NCBI GenBank assembly: GCA_025024175.1
Contig: QCXZ01000138.1
Span: 1,302,002 to 1,366,001 of the forward strand
Source: Rhyzopertha dominica
Taxonomy: Eukaryota > Arthropoda > Insecta > Coleoptera > Bostrichidae
Reading direction: 5' to 3'
Length of the DNA stretch: 64,000 bases
Part shown: positions 25,131 through 37,764 of the stretch, piece by piece
Numbering within the stretch: position 1 is the stretch's first letter
Layout of the letters: each line of letters begins with the position of its first letter
Program-made: the position numbers and the translations under genes
Notes under the pieces: model-generated
What the model was told of the DNA's origin: nothing
Database searches by the model: none
The model's input: only the letters and a program-made list of their open reading frames with translations

Positions 25131-25479
25131 CGAAATGAATGAAATTTTTACCTCATAGATAGGCTATTAAAAAAAAATCGAATTGTTCCAAGGTTTTTCT
25201 TGAAAACATTAAATAACGAAATTATGAATTATTTTTCGAACTTTATCATCACAGTGTTTTCTTAGTGTATAACCAAAAGTTGTGGCCAATATGAGAATAT
25301 GACAGGAGATGAGATGAGCGATGAAAAAGCCGTCTGTCAGTGGAAAAGCACTGCGTCTACGATGCTTTAAAAATGTTAAGTTATGAATTAATTAATAATT
25401 TGTTGATGGGATAACGAATTGTTTGCAGACGAAAAGCACAATTATTGGTCGTAAATAATAGACTAGCACTCCCACATTT

Positions 25480-25985
25480 GTCCAATAACCGATGGATAAT
25501 TAAATCTTTGAAAAGTTTAGTAAACATCAAGCATTAAATTAAACTGCTTAGATCATAAAATATCCTTACGAAACATGCCAGCTAAATATTCTTCATGCAA
25601 TTGCGTTAATATCAAAAGCTTGGAATCGTATAAAGGGCATTACAATTAGGAACTGTTTTACTCATGCTGGATTTCGATCAGGTAATAAAGATTTTGATGA
25701 TGAAGATGAACTGTCACTAGAACAACTTCGTTATGAAAAGGGATTCGAATTGATGACGGCCTTCGGGTGTCGCATTTAATGCTACATTTGCAATTGGCAA
25801 ATATTGCCTGTGAAGTAGACTGGTAAAATTTCGCAGACGGGCGATGTAGAAATTACTCGAAAGAAATATTAATGGTACTCGACGCAGGTGCTCGAGAGTG
25901 TGCCGAAGAAGTATCTACAATTGAACCACTTTCCATGAATTATGCAATGGTTGAGGTGTAAACATCAAGGAGGTTTTGTTAATTT
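25480..25985 (+). pseudogene. Pogo/Tigger-type (CENP-B-like) transposase C-terminal relic
   Basis: Near 25495 the plus strand reads MD, then IIKSLKS, the piece of the DDE domain that follows the 'QPMDQGII' motif of pogo-like transposases. Near 25605 comes LISKAWNRIKGITIRNCF followed by THAGF, a hallmark of the same family's C-terminal region (usually AW..v...TI.NCF..AGF). After it is an acidic stretch, NKDFDDEDELSLEQL, as in Tigger proteins. Several frame changes and stops separate the blocks. The catalytic DDE part upstream cannot be recognised. Host CENP-B-like genes share these motifs, but the damage argues for a dead element. Confidence 0.65.
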
Positions 25986-25999
25986 TATGTTTTTTATGT

Positions 26000-27317
26000 T
26001 TTATGAAAATCAAAAGAAAGCCAAGCAAACGGGAATTACATATTTCTTTAAAAGTTAGAAGTAAATAATAATAAAAAAATGTCTTTTAATTAAATGGTTC
26101 AAAGGATTTTAGATCACAAATCTATTAATTCCAATAATCATAAGCTCTTTTTTGTACATGTTACCAGTTCTACATTCATTGCAAACATTTGAATACTCAT
26201 TCCAAAATTAATTGTCCCAATTCTTCTTTTCTAGAATACAAACCTGCCTTGAATAGTAGCGTTTCCAAGCATGAGCATCTGTCTTCTGTAAATTTCCTGT
26301 TTTCTCACATTAATCTAACACAAAAAGTACAACGTTCAGTGCCACCTCGTCGAAATATTTTCTTCATTCGATGGCCACAACTTCTGATCTGTCTTCTTAA
26401 AAATATAAATCAGCGACATAGCTCTCTTGTTTACTAGGTTTACAATGCCGCAACACTTCCTAGAACCCATCATTTTCGGGGTTGCGAGGTAAGGCGCTCC
26501 TCCCATTGCTGATCAAAACAGAAATAGAATCGCAACATCTTTAGAAAAGCTACGATATTTCTGGAGAACACAGTCAATCTTTAAATGCGTGAACTAGGTT
26601 AACTGACCTTTGTAAATGCAGCCGCAAACTGACTTCCTTGTCGTACGGTCCGATAATAGCTGCATTAAAAATCTTTACTGCCATCCATTTCCAGACAGAC
26701 AGGGCATCACAGTAGCCTTAAAATGATTTAAGTGCTCGTAAACACCAGTGCCAAGCTTTGTCTTATGTTTTGTCTGTGTTTGCAATAATTTGTTTTTATG
26801 GCTAGGCCTTTAATTTTGCACAAAATGGCTTTTTTTGTTCTTAAAGAAGCAGTAGAACTAAATCGCGATTTGTGTGATCTAATTGGAGACCTTTCAGTGT
26901 AAGGATCGTGTGTTGTGTCACTTGTAACTTGCTAGTATCTTCTTGTCACATAATATAAGGTGCATCAATGTGAACATGTCAATCACAGTCTAGATGCCAC
27001 ATGAAATCCTTTCCTTTTTGATCGAATGATTGGTTTTGGTTGTTTCATTGAACCAGTGTACGGTAGGTTCTTCTGCCACTCTCAAATATACCGCAGAGCC
27101 AGCTGTCTACATTTGATTGGAACGGGTGCACCCAACCAGTGAATGTTTTCCTTATATATGTTCTGTTTGATGTTGGCATAATGGCATAAGCTCAGTTAAA
27201 TCATTCTTCTTCCTCTTATGACCTGGTCTGACGTTGTGTACTGATTTAGGACCTCTTTATTATTTTTTGCATTCTACAAGTGGCAGTTATGATTCCCGTG
27301 TCTTGCGCAGGTTGCTC
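26000..27317. other. Unassigned, possibly decayed repeat
   Basis: The region 26190-26760 has fairly protein-like minus-strand text broken by stops, but I could not connect it to a family. The rest is AT-rich with no coding signal. Confidence 0.3.
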
Positions 27318-27319
27318 TA

Positions 27320-28336
27320 CAGGGTCCGCCACCTAAAACTCTCCAGGCTCATATTTTCTTTATTTTTTTTAGGTACAACCTTAAGTTATATGTCAAATTG
27401 TAGGTCTTTTTAAACTCCTTAAAGATAGAATATTGGGTGTCCCAAAATTTTTTTGCAGATTATCATATTTTGCAAATAAAGTTAATTTTTGTAAATATTT
27501 TTTAACCTTACCCCGTATAATAAATATTGCTTTATAGTTGGATACCGGCTTTTATTTTCTTCAATTTATGTCTTTACCATGTATGCGTAATTTTTACTCC
27601 TTCTTAGTGAAAAAACAAGAAAAACTAGTCGCCGCCATTTTTGTTAATAGGGTTGCTCAGAATTTTTTAAGTGTTACTTTAGTAGCGTATTACGGTACAA
27701 ATTGTGCCTACATACCAATCGCGGCACACAAAAACCAAAAATTTGGAGAAACTTTTAAGTAAATCAAGTACAAAGTTCGTTCTACAGAGAGAGAGGCTAG
27801 GAAACGAAACCCTGCGATGAGGCTAGTGCGTGATGTAGAAAACCAAACTAGCCTCATCGCAGGGTTTCGTTTTCTAGCCTCTCTCTCTCTCTGTAGAACG
27901 AACTTTGTACTTTATTTATTAAAAAGTTACTCCAAATTTTGGGGATTTGTGTGCAGCGATGGGTATGTATGCATAATTTGTACCGTAGTAAGCTACTAAA
28001 ATAACAACCCTATTAACAAAAATGGCGGCGAATAGTTTTTCTTGTTTTTCACTAAGGAGTAAAAATTACGCATACATGGAAAAGACACAAATTGAAGAAA
28101 ATAAAAGACGCAATCCAACTATAAAGCAATATTTATTATAAGGGGTAAGGTTAAAAAATATTTACAAAAATTAACTTTTATTGCAAAATATGATAATGAA
28201 CAAAAAAATTTTTTGGACACCGAATATTCTATTTTCAAAGAGTTTAAAAAGACCTGCAATTTCATATATAACTTAAGGTTGTATCTAAAAAAATAGCGAA
28301 AATACGAGCCTGGGGAGTTTTAAGTGGCGGACAATG
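27320..28336. mobile_element. 1-kb foldback element with ~500-bp inverted arms
   Basis: The left arm, 27320-27827, and right arm, 27848-28336, are reverse complements along their whole length with scattered mismatches and small indels. They are separated by a 20-base loop. The ends read CAGGGTCCGCCACC on the left and, reversed, CATTGTCCGCCAC on the right, each directly next to TA (27318-27319; 28337-28338), as expected for insertion at TA by a Tc1/mariner-group transposase. Frames in the arms (27538-27762, 27817-27999) are mirror products of the repeat, not genes. A transcript would fold into a very long hairpin and could feed small-RNA pathways (inference). Confidence 0.8.
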
Positions 28337-28338
28337 TA

Positions 28339-31050
28339 TATTATTCTTATTCCTCTTCTAGGTTTTTTATTGTTATTTTTGGGCAATACTCTTCTTGTAT
28401 TTGACGAACCAAATTGCTTGGGTTTCCGTTTTACGGGATTTCCTGAACCGCAATTGTGTGATTTCTTTATATATATATTTTTTTATTTTTTCGATTTGTT
28501 TGTTTGTTTGTTGGTTAAATATTGATTGATGAATAACCCTATATAAAGAGGACTAACAGCACGACCTTCATGTCCAAGGACCTATTCAAAGTGATCGAAA
28601 CACAGAGTTGGGTGAAGAAATATTAGTGATAGACCATTACCTAAAATCTTAGCCGTTAAACGCACTCCAAAAATACATGCAGCACTCCCAAAAATCTAAC
28701 TTAACAGTATGAGATTTCTCTACCGATGTATTCCGGAATCTGTTTTATGTTTCCTGGACTATTGTAATTTCTTATTAAATTTACTCTGCTTATAAATCCT
28801 AATATTTTTCTCTATTTTCAGGTAAGGGCTTTTCGAATACCACCATGTATGTAGATGACTGACGTGGTTCTACTTTTAGTAAGTTACGTTATTAAACTAT
28901 ATTTCTTTATAAATTTGCTGTATTTTCTAAAATTAATTCTTCTACTTGACGTTGTTGTTAAAGGTCACGTTCCGCTTACTTAGCTACTCTTTCTTTGCCA
29001 TATGTATAATTAACCCTACTTTAAATGTTAAACTGATACTATATGTGAAATGTTTATTGCAGTTAAAAGGCTGTATAATTACACGTCTGCAACCGTTTAA
29101 AGCATATGAACCTGTATGATAGAAATGCTAAAAGCAAACAAGCAACTCTTATAGGTTATATGAAGCCCACGGTGGTACAAATACAAATATAATATAATAT
29201 TGGAATTTTGCTATACGCTATAAACTGTTAACTAGAGGAGTAGTACCTATAAAGTGGTGAGCGAAAATTAAGTAATTTCGAATTATGTTTGGGATCATGG
29301 TAAAGGAGTTCTTATATTATTGTAAGAGGGAAATAATATTATGAAATTTATATAGAAAAAGATCCTTACTAATCAGTTTTGTAGAAAGTTGCGCTAAATT
29401 GTCATTGGTTTTGATTTAAATAACGATTTATAAAAAAATATGTGTTGATGTAAATCGTAAGTGGTTTGATCGATTTAAAACAGCTAACCCTGAATGTAAT
29501 CCAACGAACTGGTAAACATAATATACGCAATCTTTCGCTGAATCACTCTTTAATTTGCGGCACGTGGATTCCTTATTAGCAAAGCTTGCGGGTAATATCG
29601 GTACAGATACATTGCGTATGTACTCTGAAAACAAACATAAAGCTGCCCAAGCGTGTTTTCATTACCCTTTTAGAAACATATATAACGACAGAAAATTTCT
29701 GCTAAAAGAAACAATAAACTACCAGCTTTATGTACCTCCTGTTTGTTTGCATATGATAGAGATTTGATATTACTGCACGAGCTAAGAAAACAGCGATGTC
29801 CGTATTTTGCCCATCGTTAATAAAATATCGCATTTATGCGAAAACACGTTTGTTACTTTGAAGTATAAATTTGCCTTAAACCTTAGGTAATTTGCTTGGT
29901 AATGAAGTGGATGAAATGTATTTGTGACATTGCGATCGACAGACACTGGAAAGTTTTGCGTTTACTTCCACATACTTTTTTATAGAATTTTGGACGTGGT
30001 GCTTTGACATAAATCACCGTGTGGTCGTTTATTTTGTTTCTGTTCTCTAATTTGATACAGATGTGTGACGTAGATATCGCCTTGTGCGTTATTCTCATGA
30101 TATTTTTATTTAAATTTGAAATAATTCATCAATCTGAGAATCTCAACTTCGCTGGAAAATATGTTTTTATTCCAAACTAACTGTGATACGAAATTTGAAT
30201 TAAATGCTACGCGTTGAAGGTTGCACAAACCTCATTTCTTTCACTTATAATCACGTCCTTTCTCAATTTATAAAAACGTGTGCATCTGGCATTGAAAATC
30301 GAGCTTTGTAAATAAACATGTATATCAGGTTTGTTTACAATTAACGGGAATTTATTATTTCAGGGCGGGGATATATTTAACTGCATTTATCAAGTGCGCG
30401 CCCGATTTGTTTTAAATCATTTTACACCGTGCCCCTGAAATTTAAAAATAGGCTGTACGATATTCATCGCTTCCTGTTTAATATCAGGAAACCGTTAGCT
30501 CAATTATTTTCCTTCTACGCGGAGCTGGAAGTCGATCCAGAAAACAAACACGTGTACGATATTGGCGGTATTAAATCTGCATGTCCCGCATAAATTGCAG
30601 GCCATGCATATTCTTGGCGGAAGCGTTTTTGATTGGATAGTGCAGCGTGTAAACAAATTCTGCTGTTCGTCATTCAATGTACAAGATGAAAACTGTTTTT
30701 TGAGAGTAATTATGATCTGATTGTTATATGTTCGCGGAAATTTCAAATCTCGGTGTATACACGTAACTCTAGCGGGTTAATTTAGGAAAACGGCGTAATT
30801 TCTGAAGAACTTGGTTGTAAAATTGTAATGTAAAATACAGTAAAATATAAAATGGTTTAGATTTAAAATTTTAAAATACCTATTCGCAGTAATATGACAA
30901 GCTTACGAACCAGTAGTCAGCTAGAATAGTAGAATCTTCCCATCCTAGTCAGTGGTGATATGACGTGTTATAATTACAGTTCTGTTGTAGACAGCATTCA
31001 GGCAGGTTTTTAAAATCTCTTAAATTCGTGTAAGATAAGTAACTAATACG
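28339..31050. other. Intergenic/intronic, no gene recognised
   Basis: AT-rich, with a GC-richer island at 30360-30780 that lacks coding features. Frames at 29428-29767 overlap on both strands and show no family motif. Confidence 0.35.
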
Positions 31051-31059
31051 CTTAATCAG

Positions 31060-31900
31060 TTTCTAAATTTAAGAATAAAAAACCCCAAAATACTATACTT
31101 GTACTGTCTGCCGAAAATTTATTTAGTGTCTTTGACGTAGTTGATTTATTTCCTAGTGTTCTCATTGATGGAGCTGTATCTTTTCTGGAAGAACTTTTGG
31201 TTTTAAATTCCATAATTGACGAACAAATAGACGAATATATATTTGTCTCACTAAACCATGTATGAAACAAAATGCTTTTCTTTCAACAACAAATTTTACA
31301 AACAGCACTTAATGGGTACCCCATTATCGCCAATTTTAGCCAATATATTTATGAATAAACTTGAAAACTCTATGAAAAATTCAGGAATCGATTTTCCAAG
31401 TTGTGATTTAGATATGTAGATAATATTTTTGCAAATGTGGACTGCAATTTTGATTTGTATCAATTTTTAAATGTACTAAATAGCCAGTACTCATCTGTAC
31501 GATTTAAGGTTGAACAAGAAAATAACAGGAAATTACCGTTTCTCGATTTAACAATCTTCATAAATGACAGGCGTTTTGAGTTTGATAATTACAGAAATAA
31601 TACATACACTAACGACTATATACACGAGTCATCTCAAACCTTTTACGAATACAAACATTCAGAGTTTAACAGTTTGTTTCACAGATTATATAACTTACCA
31701 TTATCGAAGGATAGTTATGAAAAAGAGTTGTATACCAAGTTGCTTTTGTAAATGGTTATGGGAAAAAGTTAGTAGACAATATACGCAGAAAGTTTATGAA
31801 CAGGGAAGGAAATAAAACAACCTCCACTCTAATACAACATAAAATCTTTCTAAACAATATGTAAAAGTTACTTTTCATCCGTCTTGGCAATATGGTATAA
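31060..31900 (+). pseudogene. Penelope-like reverse transcriptase relic
   Basis: In order on the plus strand: FDVVDLFPSV near 31123-31160 (Penelope palm motif A, usually SFDVVSLFTNIP); GTPLSPILANIFMNK from 31315 (motif B, normally MGSPLSPILANIYM); RYVDNIFA (catalytic motif C, codons 31413-31424); then VEQENNRKLPFLDLTIF near 31510-31560 (motif D/E, LPFLDL is typical); and a C-terminal connector ANGYGKKLVDNIRRKF near 31750-31800. The second catalytic aspartate is asparagine (AAT at 31422-31424), so the enzyme is dead even apart from the frameshifts near 31270 and 31405. The longest clean frame is 31437-31751. No GIY-YIG domain follows. Confidence 0.85.
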
Positions 31901-34900
31901 AAATGCATTCAACTGAATTTGAAGTGTCGTGGTTTTTGTGTTTTTTATTTGCCTTTATTTTTGCTACCAGCTAGAGTATTGTTGGCTAGTCGGCCGCTGA
32001 AGATTATTTCTGACCGTCAGTCATAACAAACTACTGAAAATTAGAAAATAGTATGTTAAAAAACTAGTTTCATAAGGCGCCATTTTATTGCACGTAACCA
32101 ACGTTTACACGTTACGAGTTGGGGTGTGGAAGGAACATTAACCCTCAGAGTTTTTTAGTGATACCAATATTGGAAAATAATTTCGTTTCATAATGGCTCT
32201 ATTTCGATATGCAATTTGCGTTTCGTAATGGCTCCATTAAGAACGCAAAATATAAAAATGTAATTTTCACTTTAAAAAGCGAAAACAAGATAGGGTTGCC
32301 AAACACAGGCAGAAAAGGGAAGGAAAATACTATTTCCAATTTTGGCAAAATTCAATATAAAATAGCAAAGAAAATAATAAGTACTGGGCAAAACTCTTGA
32401 AATATTATGTTTTGACAACAGCTGTTTCATTTTACAAGGATCTGTCGAGAGCAGTACTTGCAAAGTGTGAAGTAGGTATTATTACTCCAAGTTACCCGTA
32501 AACACCATACAATAAGTCCAGGTAAAGAACCCTATGCTACCTTTTGAATCGCTGCGTCCCATCTGGCTATGAAAGCAGTTTACTACAACCAATAATGATA
32601 AACCTAAATGTAGCATTTGGAAATTCTTTCGAGGACATAAAAAGGTGGTTTTAGAACGACTTATAACAAACTGGTCGGCCTTTGTAAAAGAAATTCCTGG
32701 ACGGATTTCTGTGATAAATCCACTTTCTTTTGTTGCAGCTGCGGCAAACACTGAGCCTAATTGATTGTTTTTATTTCCGGTGCTCCACAACGATCAAAGC
32801 TTAAAATTATTCCAAAAATGAGATCTCAGTGTGCGATCCGTTTTCTGGAATATGGCATACGTCTAATTGTAGATGTTACATATGTAATTTTCGTAATAAC
32901 CGATCCCACAGCTGGCAAACTACAATGAAAATACAAACACGCAATAGTTCCACTGTTCAATTTAGAATCTAATATTGCCCATTATTATTTGGCTTGTGGC
33001 CATTATTGAAGGTTCACTAAATAAAGAAGTATTGCCGCAAGCATTGCCTGTTATTTATTTTTGTGTAGGTATGCTAACGCTTAGAGGTAAAATTGAGATT
33101 AACTAGAAAAATTAATAGTTCCTACGCCTGAATAGTTTTGTAATAAGCCTCCGTTATAAGATGAAATTAGTTGTTAATGCAGGGAATATATGCAGCAAAA
33201 TATACACGTTATGAAAGTTTTCTCAGTAATAGCTTTATAACATGAATCCAAAAAAAATTCTAAAAGCTTTAGGGTTTGTTCTTTAGTCTGGAAAATAGTG
33301 AGACGTGTAATGTGTTACAAAGATAACATTGACATGCTGACATTTATCACAAATAAAAGCTAAAGTTACGAAATATATTTTACCTCTATTGATTCAGGTA
33401 AAATGTTGCAGTGTAGTACCTACACATATCTCATCAAACGGATGTCTAGTCTATCTGTAGGCTCTTTATTTTACTGCATTGGGATACAATTTTGTTTTGA
33501 AAATAAAACTATCAGACTGAAACCAGTTTTGGCACTATTAATAATAATTTAAAGCTCTGAAGTCGTCTGCTTTGGTGGACTAGTCATAGGGTTAAAATAA
33601 CTGAAGTGCATCATGTTCCAAATAAGTAGTTTTAAAACGTGCAGTCATCATTTCTTGTCACTTTAATAGCTAGCAGGAAGCTGACAAAGGCAGGTTCGAG
33701 TATGAAATCAATAGAACAACCTCAAGTACTTGCGAATGCCATTAAAACATAATGCTGTGCAGTTAATAAACTTCATGTTTACATAAAGGAATCTTTAATT
33801 GACAGCTCCTACATGCAAATTACATTACACAGGTATTATGTCTGACATAAACCCGTAACAAGTACATTGCTAACAATTACCCATATCGTATAAGTTACAT
33901 GATATAAATACAAATAACTGCTAGCAATGCAGCAAGGTTAGACGTTTAAACATGTAATATACCTGGTCATTGTCCGTTTGTTTTAGTGTTATGTGCAGAT
34001 ATACAACGCGATCCCGTTCTAACGAAGGTATTTTAACTAATCACAAATATACCTTTATTTATGCTTGCAATAACGATGATTATCGAAGTAGAAAACGCAT
34101 AAACTTGTTACAGAAGAAAATAAGATACCCGGCACGAAATTTTCAAGAGCACACTAAATATTAATGGTTTTGCATTATATGTCTAAATCTTAATAATCAT
34201 ATTAATTTGGATTATAATGATTATTTTGCGACTGTATTTTTTTTACTTTAATAGATGTGTAAAATAGTCTATAAACATAGAAACTTATTCGTCTGTCTAG
34301 AAAACGATGTATGTTGCCTTTCTTTATTTCTCTTGGGGTGGACTAAATACGGAATATGCTAAAAATATGTTGCTAGTATACAAAACAGATGCATTTAGAT
34401 AAAATAACCATATTTCAGTTTGACATTAGGTTCGGCGTCGTGCAAAGCTAGAAACGTTTTCTGTCCTAATTTAATCATGTTGTTTTCGAAATAAGACCTG
34501 GAATGGTTGCATACGTTACCATTTAAGATAAATTTCTTATTTAGTTTCTTTGTTAAGCTTGTGTTAAAATGTGAGAACGTCGATTCCGTTTGAAATATAA
34601 CTAGAGACCGCAAATTTATTTGTGTTTCCAAATCAAATGAAAACAGACTTTCATTCGTTATTTTAAAAGACGCAACTTAGAAGTGTAAAAGTTGGAGTGA
34701 AGAAATCAGCTTCCACACAAAATAACAGAATTCAATTACTGTGCCTTACGCCAATGATTAATTGGTATTTGGTAACACTTTGGCTATAGCGTGCGGTGTC
34801 CATCTTTATTTCGTGCCTGAGGGATCAGTAGTCCAATTTGTAAGGCGATAGTTGCCAATTCTTTCAAGAGAATGATTTTTGAGCAACAAATCCATAAAAT

Positions 34901-35290
34901 TTTGCTTCACACTTGGAGTCCTAAATAAAAACCCACGAAATCTAAGGATCATAATATAATAAAATTTTAAATGTTGAATGTAATCTAAGCAAACAATTAC
35001 CTACTCTTTTATCCAGCCCCTTCCAAAATCAAATCTTGACTACACTCATGATATAATTTATACAGGTGACGTTAGCGAAAACTTCAATGTTACCTTTTTC
35101 GGGCAAAAACCTGCACTAGATCGAAAATATTACAATCTATACCATGATTTGAATAAAAAAAAAATTTTTCGATTGTTTCGATTAATAGTAATATTAAAGG
35201 TATTGATTCGATTTTGAATCGAATCGATCCTTGCCATGCCTAATTAGAATATTTGTAGAAAACTGTGCATTGACATAGACGTGAGTGAGA
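31901..35290. other. Intergenic/intronic, small repeats only
   Basis: No gene is recognised. At 32183-32241 a TTTC-R-TAATGGCTC block occurs twice in tandem about 45 bases apart. At 35205-35245 a short palindrome of GATTCGATT/AATCGAATC abuts GGATCCTTGCCATGCC-like sequence whose reverse (GGCATGGCAAGG) resembles a hAT-type terminus. The 102-codon minus frame at 32482-32790 has no family features. Confidence 0.35.
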
Positions 35291-35299
35291 AGTAGGCAT

Positions 35300-35740
35300 A
35301 CGATTTCTTTTACACTACGTCAATGCACCCTGTCGTTCCTTGTCAAAGTACCAGACCCTTTTTAGTAGATAAATTTTTTTTATTAGTAATAATTCTTGAA
35401 CATAGCTTGTCGCCAAAATACCTTGGAGTGACCATCCTGCATAAGTTTGCTGGTACAGGTTGGGGTACAGATGTAAGTGTACTCCGTATGTACTTCTGCA
35501 ACTGCCTTGCTTTATAGCACTGCTGGGTACTGCTGTCCTGTTTAAAAAAATAGTCATCACAGAGGAAAAATTGACACTCAACTGAATACTGCAATGCGAC
35601 TAATCACTGGAACAATTAAATCAACTCCATTACCTTGGCTTCCGATTCTTTCAAACATTGCTCCTCCGGAGATTCACAGACAGTTTGCTACATATAAAGC
35701 TTGGCAAAAATATCAATCAGCTGAATGAACAAACTAGATT
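35300..35740 (+). pseudogene. LINE ORF2 C-terminal fragment
   Basis: Two blocks in different frames: SPKYLGVTIL near 35408-35440, the post-catalytic 'K-YLGV.LD' motif of non-LTR reverse transcriptases, and LNTAMRLITGTIKSTPLPWL then PILSNIAPPEIHRQ near 35577-35680, the C-terminal 'N...R.ItG..ksTP..WLpvLsnIaP' motif common in Jockey/CR1-type polymerases. Over 50 residues that should separate them are scrambled or deleted. This is a different family from the copy at 13440-14075. Confidence 0.7.
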
Positions 35741-37764
35741 AGTTAAATAAAATTCACCATTGTGACATATTCGTACGATTTTTATATATTTACATAGTTT
35801 ACGTCCACTTAACATGACAGTTAGTAAATGAAAAAGTGTTGAGTCCGTAAGCTTCGTGAAATTTTTGCTCTAAACCGTGTTAAATTGCGATTCACCGTGC
35901 AACCGACTTAATTGCAAATCCAGAACCAGTCTGACCAATAAACACTCAGTTAAAAGTGGAATGGCATGGGGCAAATGAGCTTCGATGTATATAAACAGCC
36001 GATAAACTGACGGGTTTATTTTTTCGACAATTAATCGATAATGGCACCTCCCACGTAGCGGTCGAGAAGTATTTATTTGCGCTCAGCGTCCACTTTCTCT
36101 TTTGGGGAATCCATTGGCGTCATGTGGGATACTGTCCCGGATGTTGGACTAACACGGTGTTGACGGCCTTCAACAAGAGTACCTACTTTCCCCTTGGGAA
36201 AAAACTTATATTGGGCGATGGGGTTTTAGAGAGGGGTAGAGACCCTTTTGAACGTGGCACCAGTATGCCACCGGGAATATCCAAATTGGAATCTGGTTTG
36301 GCGGTGAAAAGGATCGCTCTGCAGTTATTTTCTGCGTGGGGTGGTTTAACGATACTTAGTCATCAAAAGCGCATTCAGAGAATATATTGACTTCCGTAAT
36401 TGTAACAGAAGTACCTGATCTTCTATCCTGCAAACATTTTGCCTCCAAATATATTCAAATTCAAATGAGTATTAGTTCCTTCCACGTTTTACTTGGAAAC
36501 TTCCTGAAATAAGTGTTTTTCACTGGAAGTTTGAGTAAATTTATCTTTTGAAATACTATACTGCGTTTGACAAGGTCCAGAGGTAGCAGAAAATTTGAAA
36601 ACGCAAGATTACAAGCGCAGAATTAAACAATAATGAAATAACATTTTTTTTGCATGACGTTTAATGTTCTGACGAGACAGAATAATAATGTAATTTTTAT
36701 GCATTAGTTTACAATAGTTATGCAGTTTAAAAACCCTAAAATTGTTTCGTTGTGCAACGCACAATATTAGGTTTAATTAAGGTGAAATTTTGTGGGTTTA
36801 TGGTTCCATATATATATTATTGGCAATGTACAAAATCCGACAATGTGCGAAATGTCTAGATATTCTGCATACTGATCAATTTACCAGACAAAATTGCAAA
36901 ATGGCTATTAGTTTGGGTAATGCAAAATGCCTGATGGGCTAGTCATTCTGAGTCATTGACTAGACAATTTCAATATAAATAATATCAAAACATTTTATGT
37001 GTGTGTGTGTTAAACTAAAAAATTGCTACATATTCAGAAAAGATTTTATTTCTACATTAAATAAAAACACTTATTTATTTTTGCACGGGTTACAAGAGTA
37101 GTAACGACTATTGCACAACACTATTTTTAAGGCAATAATGCACTTATTTTAAAAAACCCGTATAGATTGTTTAACTAATTCTAAATTACTAAGAGCCTTT
37201 GGAGATTAAAGAAATTTTGTTCATGAAGTGGATGCAGTCAGAATAAAAAATACTAATGCGGCTGAAGGAGAAAAATCCAACTTTGGTAAAATCAAAGATA
37301 TAATATTAATAATAATTATTATTATTATTATTTTCCTACAGGTTTAGCACCCAATAATAGGAAAATATATGTCGGTAATAAATAAAAAGTTAACTATATA
37401 TTTCGGAAGGAAATTGAAATATAAATTTTCCTATATTAATATAGTAATAATGTAATCGTCAAGAAATCGCTACAGGTTAAAAAATTATTTCACTAGTATC
37501 TTTAAAACCAACACGGATATGGATACTATAAAAGAAGTAATAAATCGGCCATGAGTTTTTCTAAATCTCTCTTTATTTAATTTTTTAGAGCTGCAATAAA
37601 CCAGATCCCCTTTATTAGGTTCGAAATTTATTCTATTTAACATAATGACATAAACAATTAAGATGAAAACGAACGAAATAAGCAACGTTTGTAGACATAA
37701 TAATGAATGTCTGCAAAAAACCCCATTCTGATGATAAAGATTGCTGACCATCGATTTATAGATA
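35741..37764. other. Intergenic/intronic with a GC-rich island
   Basis: The island at 36020-36400 stands out in composition and contains an 88-codon plus frame (36124-36390) that I do not recognise. An ATT trinucleotide run occupies 37309-37333. The 88-codon minus frame at 37485-37751 has hydrophobic runs but no recognisable family. Confidence 0.35.

Noticed and set aside
26190..26760. Protein-like minus-strand text broken by stops, considered as pogo or piggyBac relic
   Set aside because: No catalytic or family-specific block could be identified.
27538..27999. Two plus frames inside the foldback element
   Set aside because: They are mirror images of each other across the palindrome and match no protein family.
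32482..32790. 102-codon minus frame
   Set aside because: No recognisable motif and no support from flanking signals.
36124..36390. 88-codon plus frame in a GC-rich island
   Set aside because: No recognisable family or exon signals; open frames are expected by chance when stop-rich A/T content falls.
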